Shown here: one piece after another, positions 26,328 through 35,128 of the stretch
Numbering within the stretch: position 1 is the first letter of the stretch
Layout of the letters: the number at the start of each line of letters is the position of its first letter
Assembly (NCBI RefSeq): GCF_001434275.1
Contig: NZ_AZEZ01000099.1
Span: forward strand, 1 to 64,000
Reading direction: 5' to 3'
Length of the DNA: 64,000 bases
Origin: Companilactobacillus mindensis DSM 14500
GTDB lineage: Bacteria > Bacillota > Bacilli > Lactobacillales > Lactobacillaceae
Notes under the pieces: generated by a model
Database searches by the model: none
Seen by the model: the letters and a program-made list of their open reading frames with translations, nothing else
What the model was told of the DNA's origin: nothing
Position numbers and translations under genes: made by a program

Positions 26328-27710
26328 ATGAACACAAATAATATTACGCAAGAATTAAAAGTTGGCGACAGATTTCCGCTAACGATTAAACGTATCGGTA
26401 TCAACGGTGAAGGGATCGGTTTCTTCAAACACGTTATCGTCTTTGTTCCCAAAGCTGTCCCTGAAGATGTCATCGTTTGTGAAATTACCGATATCCATGA
26501 ACGCTTCTTAAACGGCCGGATTCACAAGATCAGAAAACCAGGTCGTTTCCGCAATCCTGACACGCCAGAACTAGCCAATCAAGTTGGTGGACTAGAATTT
26601 GCTCACATCAACTACAAGGACCAACTTCACTTCAAAGCCAATATTCTTCGAGAATCTTTGGACAAATATAAGCCTTACGCCCACGATAAATACATGATCA
26701 AACCAACCGTCGGTTCTGTTCAACAAGAAAAATATCGTAACAAAGCTCAATTCCCGATCCAAGAAATCGATGGCAAAATCCGCTGTGGACTTTACAAAAC
26801 TGGCACGCAAGAATTAGTTGATCTGACAGAAATGCCAACTCAAATGGACTTAACGATGCAAGCCATGCGCAAGATCGTCCAAATGATCAAAGATTTAGAT
26901 ATTCCGGTTTTCAACCCCGAAACTAAATCTGGCATTTTGAGCATGATCGTCATTCGTGAATCAGTCGAATTCAACCAACTCCAGGTCACTTTCATCACTC
27001 GTTCACCTAAGTTCGTCAAGGAACATCAATTGATCGAACGCATTCAAAAGGAAATTCCCGAAGTCAGCTCCATTTCACAAAACGTCAACAAGGAAGACAA
27101 AGGGGCTGTTTGGGGCGACGAAACTAAATTGCTCTGGGGCGACAAGTATTTACAAGAAGATATCAACGGCTATGTCTTCAACTTTTCACCACGTGCTTTC
27201 TTGCAGTTGAATTCACTTCAAACTGACAAATTATACGATTTAGTCAATCAAGCGCTCGAACCAAATTCTCGTGACGTACTCTTGGATGCTTACTGTGGTG
27301 TTGGTACGATCGGTATCACGATGGCTGAAAAAGTTAAGCATGTCTACGGAATCGAAATCATTCCCGAAGCTATCGACGATGCCAAAGAAAATGCTAAGCT
27401 AAACAATATCACTAACGCTGACTACTACGTCGGTTCAACCGATGAGATCTATCCTAAATTATTAAAGGAAGGCAAAGGAGTCAATGCCATCGTTGTCGAT
27501 CCACCACGTACTGGTTTAGATAGCAAACTATTGGCTACTTTGACTCGCAATCCGGTCAATAAGTTAGTCTACGTTTCATGCAATCCTTCTACACTAGCTA
27601 AAGACTTGGTTAAGTTGTCTGATGCATATCGAGTAGTTTACTTACAGCCAGTCGACATGTTCCCACAAACGCCGCACGTTGAAACTATCGTCAAAATGAT
27701 TCGTCGTTAG
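26328..27710 (+). CDS. rlmD: RlmD/RumA-type 23S rRNA (uracil-5)-methyltransferase
   Basis: A 460-residue SAM-dependent enzyme. Residues ~8-70 are a TRAM RNA-binding domain (RIGINGEGIGFFK). The methyltransferase domain has DAYCGVGTIGI near residue 323, VDPPRTGLD near 390 and the catalytic-loop VSCNPSTLAKDL near 414. The N-terminal CGGC that holds a 4Fe-4S cluster in RumA/RlmCD is VGGL here, and the other cluster cysteines are also gone. AAAGGA precedes the ATG. The target uridine (U747, U1939 or both) cannot be told from sequence alone. Confidence 0.88.
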   Translation: MNTNNITQELKVGDRFPLTIKRIGINGEGIGFFKHVIVFVPKAVPEDVIVCEITDIHERFLNGRIHKIRKPGRFRNPDTPELANQVGGLEFAHINYKDQLHFKANILRESLDKYKPYAHDKYMIKPTVGSVQQEKYRNKAQFPIQEIDGKIRCGLYKTGTQELVDLTEMPTQMDLTMQAMRKIVQMIKDLDIPVFNPETKSGILSMIVIRESVEFNQLQVTFITRSPKFVKEHQLIERIQKEIPEVSSISQNVNKEDKGAVWGDETKLLWGDKYLQEDINGYVFNFSPRAFLQLNSLQTDKLYDLVNQALEPNSRDVLLDAYCGVGTIGITMAEKVKHVYGIEIIPEAIDDAKENAKLNNITNADYYVGSTDEIYPKLLKEGKGVNAIVVDPPRTGLDSKLLATLTRNPVNKLVYVSCNPSTLAKDLVKLSDAYRVVYLQPVDMFPQTPHVETIVKMIRR

Positions 27711-27770
27711 AACAGACATTTCGTCAGATTCAATCAAATTATTAATACAATCAAATACAATAGTTTAATA

Positions 27771-27809
27771 TCTCCTTTGGACATTCAAGTTCAAAGGAGA
27801 TTTTTTCTT
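27771..27809 (+). terminator. Terminator-like hairpin that contains the SDR ribosome site
   Basis: TCTCCTTTG (27771-27779) and CAAAGGAGA (27792-27800) form a perfect 9-base stem followed by six T. The 3' arm is also the Shine-Dalgarno sequence (AAGGAG) of the ATG at 27810. The hairpin may end the methyltransferase transcript, hide the ribosome site, or both. Confidence 0.7.
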
Positions 27810-28547
27810 ATGGATAAAAAAATTATCGTAATAACAGGTGCTTCCAGTGGTATCGGTGAAAGTACTGCCAAACTACTAGCAAAAAATGGCAATACAGTCG
27901 TTTTGGCTGCTCGCCGTGAAGACCGACTACAAAAAATTGTTTCCGAGATCAAACACCAAGGTGGTCAAGCTATTTATCAAACCTGTGATGTGACTGACCT
28001 GACCCAAGTTAAAAATTTAGCTCAAGTAGCTATCGACAAATTCCAAAATATCGACGTCTGGATCAACAATGCAGGGTTAATGCCCCGTTCTGAATTGTAC
28101 AAAGGTCGCGTCGACGAATGGGACCAAATGATCGATGTCAATTTGAAAGGTACGCTTTATGGTATCGATGCTGCTTTACCAAGTATGCGTCAACAACATT
28201 CTGGTCAGATCATCAATATTTCCTCCGTTGCCGGACATCGAGTCAGCATTGGTTCTGGTGTCTACTCTGCCACTAAAGCAGCTGTTTTGGCCTTGAGTGA
28301 ATCGTTGCGCCAAGAAGAAGCACATGATAAAACCAATGTCCGCATTACCGTCATTTCTCCTGGAGCAATCGCTACGGAATTGACTGACCATGTCAAAGAT
28401 TCTGAGACCAAACAACAACTGGATAAATTTTATCAAAATTATGCCGTGGAACCTGAACGTGTAGCTCACGCAATCGACTTTGCCATCAACGCTCCGGCAG
28501 ACACCACGATGAATGAGATAATCATCAGACCAACCGCTCAGATTTAA
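27810..28547 (+). CDS. Short-chain dehydrogenase/reductase
   Basis: A 245-residue classical SDR. The cofactor motif TGASSGIGE begins at residue 9, NNAG is near residue 86, the catalytic serine is in INISSVAGHR and the YxxxK motif is in GVYSATKAA near residue 150. ATG 27810 follows AAGGAG; the earlier in-frame start at 27777 lies within the hairpin. R-rich AARRED after the second strand suggests NADP(H). Substrate unknown. Many lactobacilli carry several such reductases. Confidence 0.88.
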   Translation: MDKKIIVITGASSGIGESTAKLLAKNGNTVVLAARREDRLQKIVSEIKHQGGQAIYQTCDVTDLTQVKNLAQVAIDKFQNIDVWINNAGLMPRSELYKGRVDEWDQMIDVNLKGTLYGIDAALPSMRQQHSGQIINISSVAGHRVSIGSGVYSATKAAVLALSESLRQEEAHDKTNVRITVISPGAIATELTDHVKDSETKQQLDKFYQNYAVEPERVAHAIDFAINAPADTTMNEIIIRPTAQI

Positions 28548-28554
28548 ATCTGAT

Positions 28555-28601
28555 AAAAAAAAAGCCGTCCCTGATTCAAAATGCTGAATCAAAGACGACT
28601 T
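28555..28601 (-). terminator. Terminator of dicarboxylate symporter gene
   Basis: On the minus strand AAGTCGTC...GATTCA / TGAATC...GACGGCTT is followed by nine T. It lies 77 bases past the symporter stop and also follows the convergent SDR gene. Confidence 0.75.
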
Positions 28602-28677
28602 TGTCGAAAGCTGAACATTTTTGTCCCGCTCTCTCATGTGTGTTTAAAATGTTTGTACTAAACGAGGAATGTTTTCA

Positions 28678-29958
28678 CTAATCCCCTCTTGTGTAGGATG
28701 CAACATACTTCTCACGTTTGTCCTCATCGAACTCGTTTTCACTCTTAGCAATAATAACAGTTGCTAATGAGTTACCAACGACGTTGACTGCAGTACGTCC
28801 CATATCTACGAGACGGTCGATCCCGGCAATGAAGGTTAAACCTGCCATTGGCACACCGATTGTTGATACTGTGGCTAGGAGTACAACGAACGATGCTCCG
28901 GGTACACCGGCCATCCCCTTAGATGTTAGCATCAATACGACCACAAGGGTAATTTGTTGCCCTAAAGTTAGGTGAATATTATATGCTTGAGCCAAGAATA
29001 AGGCTGCTAATGATTGATAGATAGCGGATCCATCGAGGTTGAAAGTATATCCAGTTGGAATAACGAAAGAAACGATACCTTTGGATGAACCATACTTTTG
29101 CATTTTTTCCATCATCTTAGGCAATGCAGCTTCTGAACTGGCAGTTGTGAAAGCTAACACAACTTCGTTTTCAATAATTCTGAATAATTCAAAGAATCTA
29201 ACATGGAAGATATGACCAACGATCGCCATGACGACGAAAACGAAAAAGGCCATCGTCGCATACGCGATAATTATGAATAATCCCAAAGGTTTCAATGAAC
29301 TAAAGCCCATTTCACCAACAGTAACACCAATCAAAGCACAGACACCAATGGGAGCCAGACGCATGACCCAGTTAGTTACTTTGAACATTACGTTAGCAAC
29401 AGCATTTAAAATATCGACGATGACCTTGCCTTGTTCGCCAATCGAGGCTGTTCCTAAACCAAATAGTACTGAGAAGAAGATGATTGGTAACATATCGCCC
29501 TTACCAAGTGAAGCGAAAATGTTGGTTGGAATGATACTCATCAAGATTGACCAAATACCCGAATGTTTGGCCGTCTTAGCCGTAGCTGCATATTGGCTAA
29601 TATCCGAACTTTTTAGACTGTGAATATCAATATATGTACCGGGATGTGTAACATTGGCAACGATAATACCAATAATAATCGCTAATGTTGTCATAATTTC
29701 AAAATAAATTAAAGTTTTTAATCCAATTCGACCGAGTTTTCTGATATCCCCCATATTGGCGATTCCGACGGTCAAACACGAAATAACAATTGGCAAAACG
29801 ATCATTTGAATCATTGAGATAAACATCGTCCCAATATTTTGCATGACCTGAATAGCCGCCTTGTTCTGGTAGAATATCTGTCCTAATACGATACCTAGGA
29901 TCAGACCAATAATAATCTGCCAGCCTAGACTAATTCGAAAAAAACGTTGTCTTTGCAC
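28678..29958 (-). CDS. Dicarboxylate/amino acid:cation symporter (DAACS, GltP/GltT type)
   Basis: A 426-residue carrier with the family re-entrant hairpins: TTASSEAALPKM near residue 268 (the serine-rich hairpin 1), PTGYTFNLDGSAIYQ near 294 and GMAGVPGASFVVL near 343. Eight membrane segments can be traced. It takes up glutamate, aspartate or C4-dicarboxylates with protons or sodium. A TATACT hexamer and a cre-like site lie upstream. Monocistronic, with a terminator downstream. Confidence 0.9.
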   Translation of the reverse strand: MQRQRFFRISLGWQIIIGLILGIVLGQIFYQNKAAIQVMQNIGTMFISMIQMIVLPIVISCLTVGIANMGDIRKLGRIGLKTLIYFEIMTTLAIIIGIIVANVTHPGTYIDIHSLKSSDISQYAATAKTAKHSGIWSILMSIIPTNIFASLGKGDMLPIIFFSVLFGLGTASIGEQGKVIVDILNAVANVMFKVTNWVMRLAPIGVCALIGVTVGEMGFSSLKPLGLFIIIAYATMAFFVFVVMAIVGHIFHVRFFELFRIIENEVVLAFTTASSEAALPKMMEKMQKYGSSKGIVSFVIPTGYTFNLDGSAIYQSLAALFLAQAYNIHLTLGQQITLVVVLMLTSKGMAGVPGASFVVLLATVSTIGVPMAGLTFIAGIDRLVDMGRTAVNVVGNSLATVIIAKSENEFDEDKREKYVASYTRGD

Positions 29959-30023
29959 TTTAAAAGTCCCCTTTAGAATTAACTTATCTCTTAGTATAGA
30001 AGATTTTTCACCAAATCGGAAAA

Positions 30024-30037
30024 TGATAGCGATTTCA
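30024..30037. promoter_or_regulatory. cre-like site upstream of the symporter
   Basis: TGATAGCGATTTCA matches the CcpA consensus at all but one fixed position. It lies about 65 bases upstream of the symporter ATG and upstream of a possible promoter (TTCCGA, 17 bases, TATACT on the minus strand). Confidence 0.35.
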
Positions 30038-30126
30038 AATTAAAATATTTTTCATTTTGTTAATTAGTACGAACAATTTTTAGTTGCAACGTCATTATTG
30101 TTCTATTTCTACTTCTTTTTGAGACG

Positions 30127-30175
30127 AAAAAATACAGAATATACGGATTTATTTTTCCGTAATTCTGTATTTTTC
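30127..30175. terminator. Bidirectional terminator downstream of manA
   Basis: AATACAGAAT-ATACGGA ... TCCGTA-ATTCTGTATT forms a long stem, with A-rich and T-rich flanks on either side. It ends the rex-manA transcript on the minus strand. Confidence 0.8.
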
Positions 30176-30229
30176 TCATTTTATAACGTATTTAGTGCTA
30201 ATTTATTCACTAATTTTGATTTATTCTAA

Positions 30230-31198
30230 TTATTCTTCGCCGGATTCTGAGGCAATAATATCAAGGTTACCTGATAGAGTCCATGCATCAACTGTTGCAG
30301 GAACGATCAAGTGAATACCCTTCTTCAAGTCGTAGTCCTTACCGTCGACAGTGATCTTACCTTCACCATCGAGAACAGAGATTAAAGTATACTTACCGAT
30401 TTGGTGGTGAAGTTCAACTGGTTCTTGAATTTCCCAACGATAAACGGAGAAGAATGGTGAGATTGGTGGTTTAACAAATGTAGTAAATTTGTTCTTACCA
30501 ACTTGTTTAGATTCGATATCCAATTGTGGATCTTTGTGAGGAACCGTGATTGTATCTTCAGATTGTTTGATGTGAAGTTCACGTTTCTCACCAGTTGCTT
30601 TTTCAACACGGTCATAGTCGTACAAACGATAAGTTGTGTCACTGCTTTGTTGTGTTTCCAAAGCCATGATACCCTTATTCAAGGCGTGCACTGTACCACT
30701 TGGAACATAGTAGAATTCACCCTTCTTAACTGGAACTTTTCTCAAAAGGTGATCCCAGTCTCCTGATTCGATCATTTGGTCGAGTTCAGCTTTGTTTTTA
30801 GCATTGTGGCCATAGATCAAATATGAACCTGGTTCCGCATCAATAATGTACCAGCATTCAGTCTTGCCTAATTCATGTTCGTGCTCTTCAGCATAGGCAT
30901 TGTCAGGGTGTACTTGAACTGACAAACTAGCTTCAGCATCTAAGATCTTTGTCAACATTGGGAAAACTTTACCCTTAGGATTGCCAAATAATTCACCATG
31001 GTTCTTCCAAAGGTCATCAACGTATTGACCAGCAAATTCTCCGTTTTCGACTTGTGATCTACCATGTGGGTGTCCGGAAATAGCCCAACATTCACCGATA
31101 TTGCCATCTGGAATCTTGTAGCCAAATTTGGTTTCTAGTTTTCTTCCACCCCAAATCTTTTCGTGGAATACTGGCTTCAAAAATAGTGGTTCACTCAT
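30230..31198 (-). CDS. manA: Mannose-6-phosphate isomerase, class I
   Basis: A 322-residue zinc enzyme that interconverts mannose-6-phosphate and fructose-6-phosphate. Zinc ligands lie in VQVHPDNAYAEEHE near residue 94 and PSGTVHALNKG near 170. GKTECWYIIDAEPG near 110 is typical of the short Firmicutes type. ATG 31198 follows a GGGGGGGA ribosome site; an in-frame TTG at 31216 would lie before that site and is rejected. It starts 23 bases after the rex stop, so a rex-manA operon is likely. Confidence 0.92.
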   Translation of the reverse strand: MSEPLFLKPVFHEKIWGGRKLETKFGYKIPDGNIGECWAISGHPHGRSQVENGEFAGQYVDDLWKNHGELFGNPKGKVFPMLTKILDAEASLSVQVHPDNAYAEEHEHELGKTECWYIIDAEPGSYLIYGHNAKNKAELDQMIESGDWDHLLRKVPVKKGEFYYVPSGTVHALNKGIMALETQQSSDTTYRLYDYDRVEKATGEKRELHIKQSEDTITVPHKDPQLDIESKQVGKNKFTTFVKPPISPFFSVYRWEIQEPVELHHQIGKYTLISVLDGEGKITVDGKDYDLKKGIHLIVPATVDAWTLSGNLDIIASESGEE

Positions 31199-31221
31199 AA
31201 AAAATTTCCCCCCCAAAAAAT

Positions 31222-31869
31222 TTAATTAGTTTCTTCACTCGACTTGTCACGATCTAGGAAGAAGATCAGTGTCTGCAATTCATTTGCCAAATCGACATAG
31301 TGAACGCGGATGCTGCTTGGAACGTTGATAATGACCGGTGTAAAGTTCAAAATACCGCGAACGCCTGCGTCAGCTAACAAGTCAGCCGTCGTTTGCGCAG
31401 CATTGGAAGAGACCGTCAAGATACAAACATCGATCTGTTGTAAGTTGAGTTGTTCTTTCAATTCACTAATGTCGTAAACAGGGACGCCACTCTTAACAGT
31501 GCCCACAATTTCCTTATTAATGTCAAAAGCTGCCGCAATTCGAACATTATTCGTCCGAGAAAAGTTATAATTTAGTAAGGCGTTACCTAAATTACCGACA
31601 CCGACTAAAGCTACATTGGTACGTTTGTCTTGATTTAGAAGCTTTTTGAAGAAAGCAACTAAATCGTTTACATCGTAACCATATCCACGTTTTCCAAGTG
31701 CTCCCAAATATGAGAAGTCACGTCTTATTGTAGCACTATCGATCTTAACACCTTCCGATAATTCACCAGAAGATATTTTTTTTGTTCCTTCATCTTTAAG
31801 AAATTGGAAGTAGCGATAATAAATCGGTAAGCGCTTTATTGTTGCGTTTGGAACTGTTGTTTTTGTCAT
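31222..31869 (-). CDS. rex: Redox-sensing transcriptional repressor Rex
   Basis: A 215-residue Rex. Residues ~10-80 are the winged helix (IDSATIRRDFSYLGALGKRGYGY, read in part). Residues ~85-200 are a Rossmann domain with ALVGVGNLGNALLNY that senses the NADH/NAD+ ratio. The C-terminal HYVDLANELQTLIFFL is the domain-swapped helix. It represses fermentative and redox genes in the family. No convincing Rex operator (TTGTGAA-N4-TTCACAA) was seen near it. Confidence 0.95.
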   Translation of the reverse strand: MTKTTVPNATIKRLPIYYRYFQFLKDEGTKKISSGELSEGVKIDSATIRRDFSYLGALGKRGYGYDVNDLVAFFKKLLNQDKRTNVALVGVGNLGNALLNYNFSRTNNVRIAAAFDINKEIVGTVKSGVPVYDISELKEQLNLQQIDVCILTVSSNAAQTTADLLADAGVRGILNFTPVIINVPSSIRVHYVDLANELQTLIFFLDRDKSSEETN

Positions 31870-32007
31870 AATTTACCACCATATGTGTTTCATTTCACTA
31901 ACATTCATAGTAAATAAAAATCAGAAAAAACGCAATACGTTAAACCTATAAAGACATAAATTATTATTTAATGATAAAATTGTGAATAAGGTAAAGGAGT
32001 TATTAAC

Positions 32008-33924
32008 TTGATTTTATTACAAGCACAAAACATTACGAAAAATTTTGGTACTAAGAAACTTTTCTCTAATGTAAGTTTCGAAATCCAAGACAACAGCCGC
32101 ATTGGTCTAGTTGGTCGCAACGGGGTCGGTAAATCGACTTTGATGAAGATCATCTCCGACCAAGAAAGCTATAACAGTGGCAATATTGCCCTCAAAAAAG
32201 ATACCAATATCGGTTATCTAGCTCAGGACTCAGGTCTCAACAGCGATAATCAAATTTTTGCCGAAATGGAAAAAGTCTTCGACTATCTCAAGGCACAAGA
32301 AAAGAAAATGCACGCCTTAGAAGAAAAACTGGCTGATCCATCGACAGATGATTATGACAGTATCTTGAAGCAATACGACCAACTACAAAACACCTTCCGT
32401 CAAGAAAATGGCTACGGCTATCAATCAGAGATCCGCAGCGTTCTCAAAGGATTTGGCTTTGACGAAGATGTTTGGCAAGACAAGATTTCAACCCTATCCG
32501 GTGGTGAAAGATCTCGTTTAGCAATGGCCAAGATGCTTTTGGAACATCACGATATCTTGCTGTTGGATGAACCAACTAACCACTTGGACATCAACACCGT
32601 CGAGTGGCTTGAAGGTTATTTGAAAAACTATCGTGGCGCCCTCTTGATCATTTCTCACGATCAGTACTTCCTTGACAAAGTTGTTACCGAAATCGTTGAG
32701 ATCAACCAACATTCTTCAACTCACTATTCAGGCAACTATACTTTCTACTTGCAAGAAAAGAAGAAGAATCAAGCCGTTGCTTGGAAACATTACGAAGAAC
32801 AACAAGCTGAGATCAAAAAGACCGAAGAATATATTCAAAAGAATATTGTCCGGGCCTCAACGACTAAAATGGCACAGAGTCGTCGCAAGAAGTTGGAGCA
32901 CATGGATGTTTTGGATCGGCCAGGTTCCGACCAAGGTTCCGTCCACTTCTCATTCGATATCGACAAAGAAAGTGGTAACGACGTGCTTTTGGTCAAAGAT
33001 GCCGCTATCGGTTACGATGATCAGATCATGTCTGAACCGATCAATCTCGACGTCAAAAAAGGCGAACGTGTTGGTATTATCGGACCTAACGGTATCGGTA
33101 AGTCAACTTTCTTGAAGTCCATCCTTGGCAAAATCCCTATGATCAAAGGTACTGCTCAATTCGGAGCTAACGTTACTGTTGGTTACTACGATCAGAATCT
33201 CAAGGGATTAGATCCTACTAAGGATGTTCTTCACGAACTATGGAACCGCTACCCTCGCTTAGATGAACAAGTTATCCGTAAACGCTTAGGGGCTTTCTTA
33301 TTCAGTGGCGATGACGTTTTGAAACCAGTTGCTGGGCTATCCGGTGGTGAAAAAGCCCGTTTGACACTAACGGTCCTTTCAATGGAAAACAACAACTTCT
33401 TGATCATGGATGAGCCAACTAACCACTTGGACATCGACAGTAAGGAAGTTTTGGAAGACGCTCTGAAGAGTTTTGCCGGAACCGTCCTCTTCGTTTCCCA
33501 TGACCGTTACTTATTGAACACTCTTGCCGACAGAATCGTTGATATCGGTTCTCACGGCAGCAAAATCTATCTGGGTGATTACGACTACTATCTCGAAAAG
33601 ACGACCGATCAACCAGTCGCCGAAGAGAAAAAAGTCTCCACTGTCAGTGAAAAGAAAGTTCAATATCAACAATCTAAGGAACAACAAAAGCAAGAACGCA
33701 AATTGCGCCGCCAAGTTGAAGACTTAGAGAAACAAATCGCCGAGCTAGAAGAAAAGAACAGCGCTATTCAAGCGGAAATGACCAAAGAAGAAAATCTCAC
33801 TTCATATAGCAAATTAGCTGATCTCCAAAAAGAACTCGATGAAAACAAAGCTCAACAAGATAAAGTCGAAGAAGAATGGACTGAAAAGTCGATCGAACTC
33901 GAAGATTTTAAAAATGAAGAATAG
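32008..33924 (+). CDS. ABC-F family ATPase (YdiF/Uup-like)
   Basis: A 638-residue twin-ATPase protein without membrane segments. Walker A sites are GRNGVGKSTLMK near residue 36 and GPNGIGKSTFLK near 358; signatures are LSGGERSRLAMA near 165 and LSGGEKARLTLT near 447. The P-site interdomain linker lies near residues 240-310 and a charged coiled coil spans ~545-638. ABC-F proteins act on the ribosomal E site; the long C-terminal coiled coil fits YdiF or Uup. The start is TTG 32008, with AAAGGAG nine bases upstream. A structured segment and a terminator follow. Confidence 0.9.
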   Translation: MILLQAQNITKNFGTKKLFSNVSFEIQDNSRIGLVGRNGVGKSTLMKIISDQESYNSGNIALKKDTNIGYLAQDSGLNSDNQIFAEMEKVFDYLKAQEKKMHALEEKLADPSTDDYDSILKQYDQLQNTFRQENGYGYQSEIRSVLKGFGFDEDVWQDKISTLSGGERSRLAMAKMLLEHHDILLLDEPTNHLDINTVEWLEGYLKNYRGALLIISHDQYFLDKVVTEIVEINQHSSTHYSGNYTFYLQEKKKNQAVAWKHYEEQQAEIKKTEEYIQKNIVRASTTKMAQSRRKKLEHMDVLDRPGSDQGSVHFSFDIDKESGNDVLLVKDAAIGYDDQIMSEPINLDVKKGERVGIIGPNGIGKSTFLKSILGKIPMIKGTAQFGANVTVGYYDQNLKGLDPTKDVLHELWNRYPRLDEQVIRKRLGAFLFSGDDVLKPVAGLSGGEKARLTLTVLSMENNNFLIMDEPTNHLDIDSKEVLEDALKSFAGTVLFVSHDRYLLNTLADRIVDIGSHGSKIYLGDYDYYLEKTTDQPVAEEKKVSTVSEKKVQYQQSKEQQKQERKLRRQVEDLEKQIAELEEKNSAIQAEMTKEENLTSYSKLADLQKELDENKAQQDKVEEEWTEKSIELEDFKNEE

Positions 33925-33925
33925 A

Positions 33926-34042
33926 GAGTGGAACAAACTGCTTAGATTCTGAGCAATTGCCTAGACTTGGAAATTAGCCATCCGATTTTGGTGGATGATT
34001 TTTAAGGCGTAGCAATGCACAAGAATCTGGTTTGTGTAACTC
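33926..34042 (+). other. Rod-like structured 3' region after the ABC-F gene
   Basis: GAGT pairs with ACTC at the ends, then ACAAAC with GTTTGT, GATTCT with AGAATC, and CATCC with GGATG at the tip, giving a closed rod of about 117 bases. It starts two bases after the ABC-F stop and lies upstream of the terminator. Together with the terminator it fills the 303-base gap to the next gene. No coding frame is credible. Confidence 0.5.
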
Positions 34043-34061
34043 GTTTCAAAAAAAATAAAAC

Positions 34062-34104
34062 ATGGTCAGCTTTCGAGTATTAACGAAAGCTGGCCATATT
34101 TTGT
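34062..34104 (+). terminator. Terminator of ABC-F gene
   Basis: ATGGTCAGCTTTCG (34062-34075) and CGAAAGCTGGCCAT (34084-34097) form a 14-base stem with one G-T, followed by ATTTTGTT. Confidence 0.8.
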
Positions 34105-34227
34105 TCCTTACGCTGCATATTTAATGAAAAATATAGTTGTGTGTCCCACCTTGTATATCACTTCATCATTGCCTTATCACCAAAAATTTGCTAAATTGAC
34201 TTAAATAACATTTTCACAGAGGAGCCT

Positions 34228-35079
34228 ATGAAAACCAAAACAGACAATTTTCTCAGTCGATTTATTAAAGGAGTGATCATTGCCTTAGGCTTTATTCTAC
34301 CGGGCGTTTCCGGTGGAGTTTTAGCTGCGATCCTTGGTATCTACGAACGACTTTTGAGCTTTATGGCTCACGTCCGCCAAAATTTCAAACGCGACTTTCT
34401 CTATTTTCTTCCGGTTGGTATCGGTGGCATCGTCGGCATCGGCTTGTTATCAAAACCACTGGAATACTTACTGCAACACTTTCAAGTTGTCGTTCTCTGG
34501 GGCTTTGCCGGAACGATTCTTGGAACATTGCCGACTCTGATCAAAACGTCAACTTCAAAAACTAAACGTGACAAAATCGATTTACTTTGGTTCTTTACGA
34601 TGTTTATCGGTGGCGGATTATTTCTCTTCTTCATGAACCAAATTCTCGGGACTATCCCCGCTAACTTTTTGGGCTTTTTCATCGCGGGAATTCTGATTGC
34701 CTTGGGCGTCTTAGTTCCCGGATTGAGTCCATCTAATTTATTGATCATTTTGGGGCTATATACACCGATGCTCCAAGGTTTCAAAACTTTTAACCCTCTA
34801 GTCTTCATTCCGATTGCGTTAGGTGGAATCGTATCGATTTTGGTTTTTTCCAAAGTCATGGAGAATCTGATCAAAAACTATCATTCCCGCGTCTATCATT
34901 TTATCCTCGGTATTGTTTTAGCTAGTACCGTGTTGATTTTGATTCCTAACCCTTCTGTTCCCGACAGCATTTCTTATCAAGGAATCACAAGTTTAGAAAT
35001 GTTTCTCAGCGTCATCCTTTTTATTCTCGGCTGCCTGTTGGCCTTGTGGATGAGCAAATTAGAAGACCAATATAAATAA
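34228..35079 (+). CDS. DUF368 membrane protein (PopT-type polyprenyl-phosphate carrier)
   Basis: A 283-residue membrane protein with about eight hydrophobic segments. The paired family motifs FILPGVSGGVLAAILGIYE near residue 21 and LVPGLSPSNLLIILGLY near 161 are present. DUF368 proteins were recently assigned as undecaprenyl-phosphate recycling carriers (PopT); that assignment is established for other species and inferred here. AGAGGAG precedes the ATG. It shares a strong bidirectional terminator with the convergent gene. Confidence 0.88.
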   Translation: MKTKTDNFLSRFIKGVIIALGFILPGVSGGVLAAILGIYERLLSFMAHVRQNFKRDFLYFLPVGIGGIVGIGLLSKPLEYLLQHFQVVVLWGFAGTILGTLPTLIKTSTSKTKRDKIDLLWFFTMFIGGGLFLFFMNQILGTIPANFLGFFIAGILIALGVLVPGLSPSNLLIILGLYTPMLQGFKTFNPLVFIPIALGGIVSILVFSKVMENLIKNYHSRVYHFILGIVLASTVLILIPNPSVPDSISYQGITSLEMFLSVILFILGCLLALWMSKLEDQYK

Positions 35080-35128
35080 CAGCTTAGTACAAAACTAATT
35101 TAGTTTTGTACTAAGCTGTTATTTTATT
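35078..35128. terminator. Bidirectional terminator
   Basis: An almost perfect 21-base inverted repeat, AACAGCTTAGTACAAAACTAA against its complement ending at 35120, with ATTTTATTTTT after it. It serves both DUF368 and the convergent gene. Confidence 0.85.

Noticed and set aside
31870-32007. Possible Rex operator between rex and the ABC-F gene (TGTTTCATTTCACTAACA)
   Set aside because: The half-sites do not fit TTGTGAA-N4-TTCACAA well enough to claim autoregulation.
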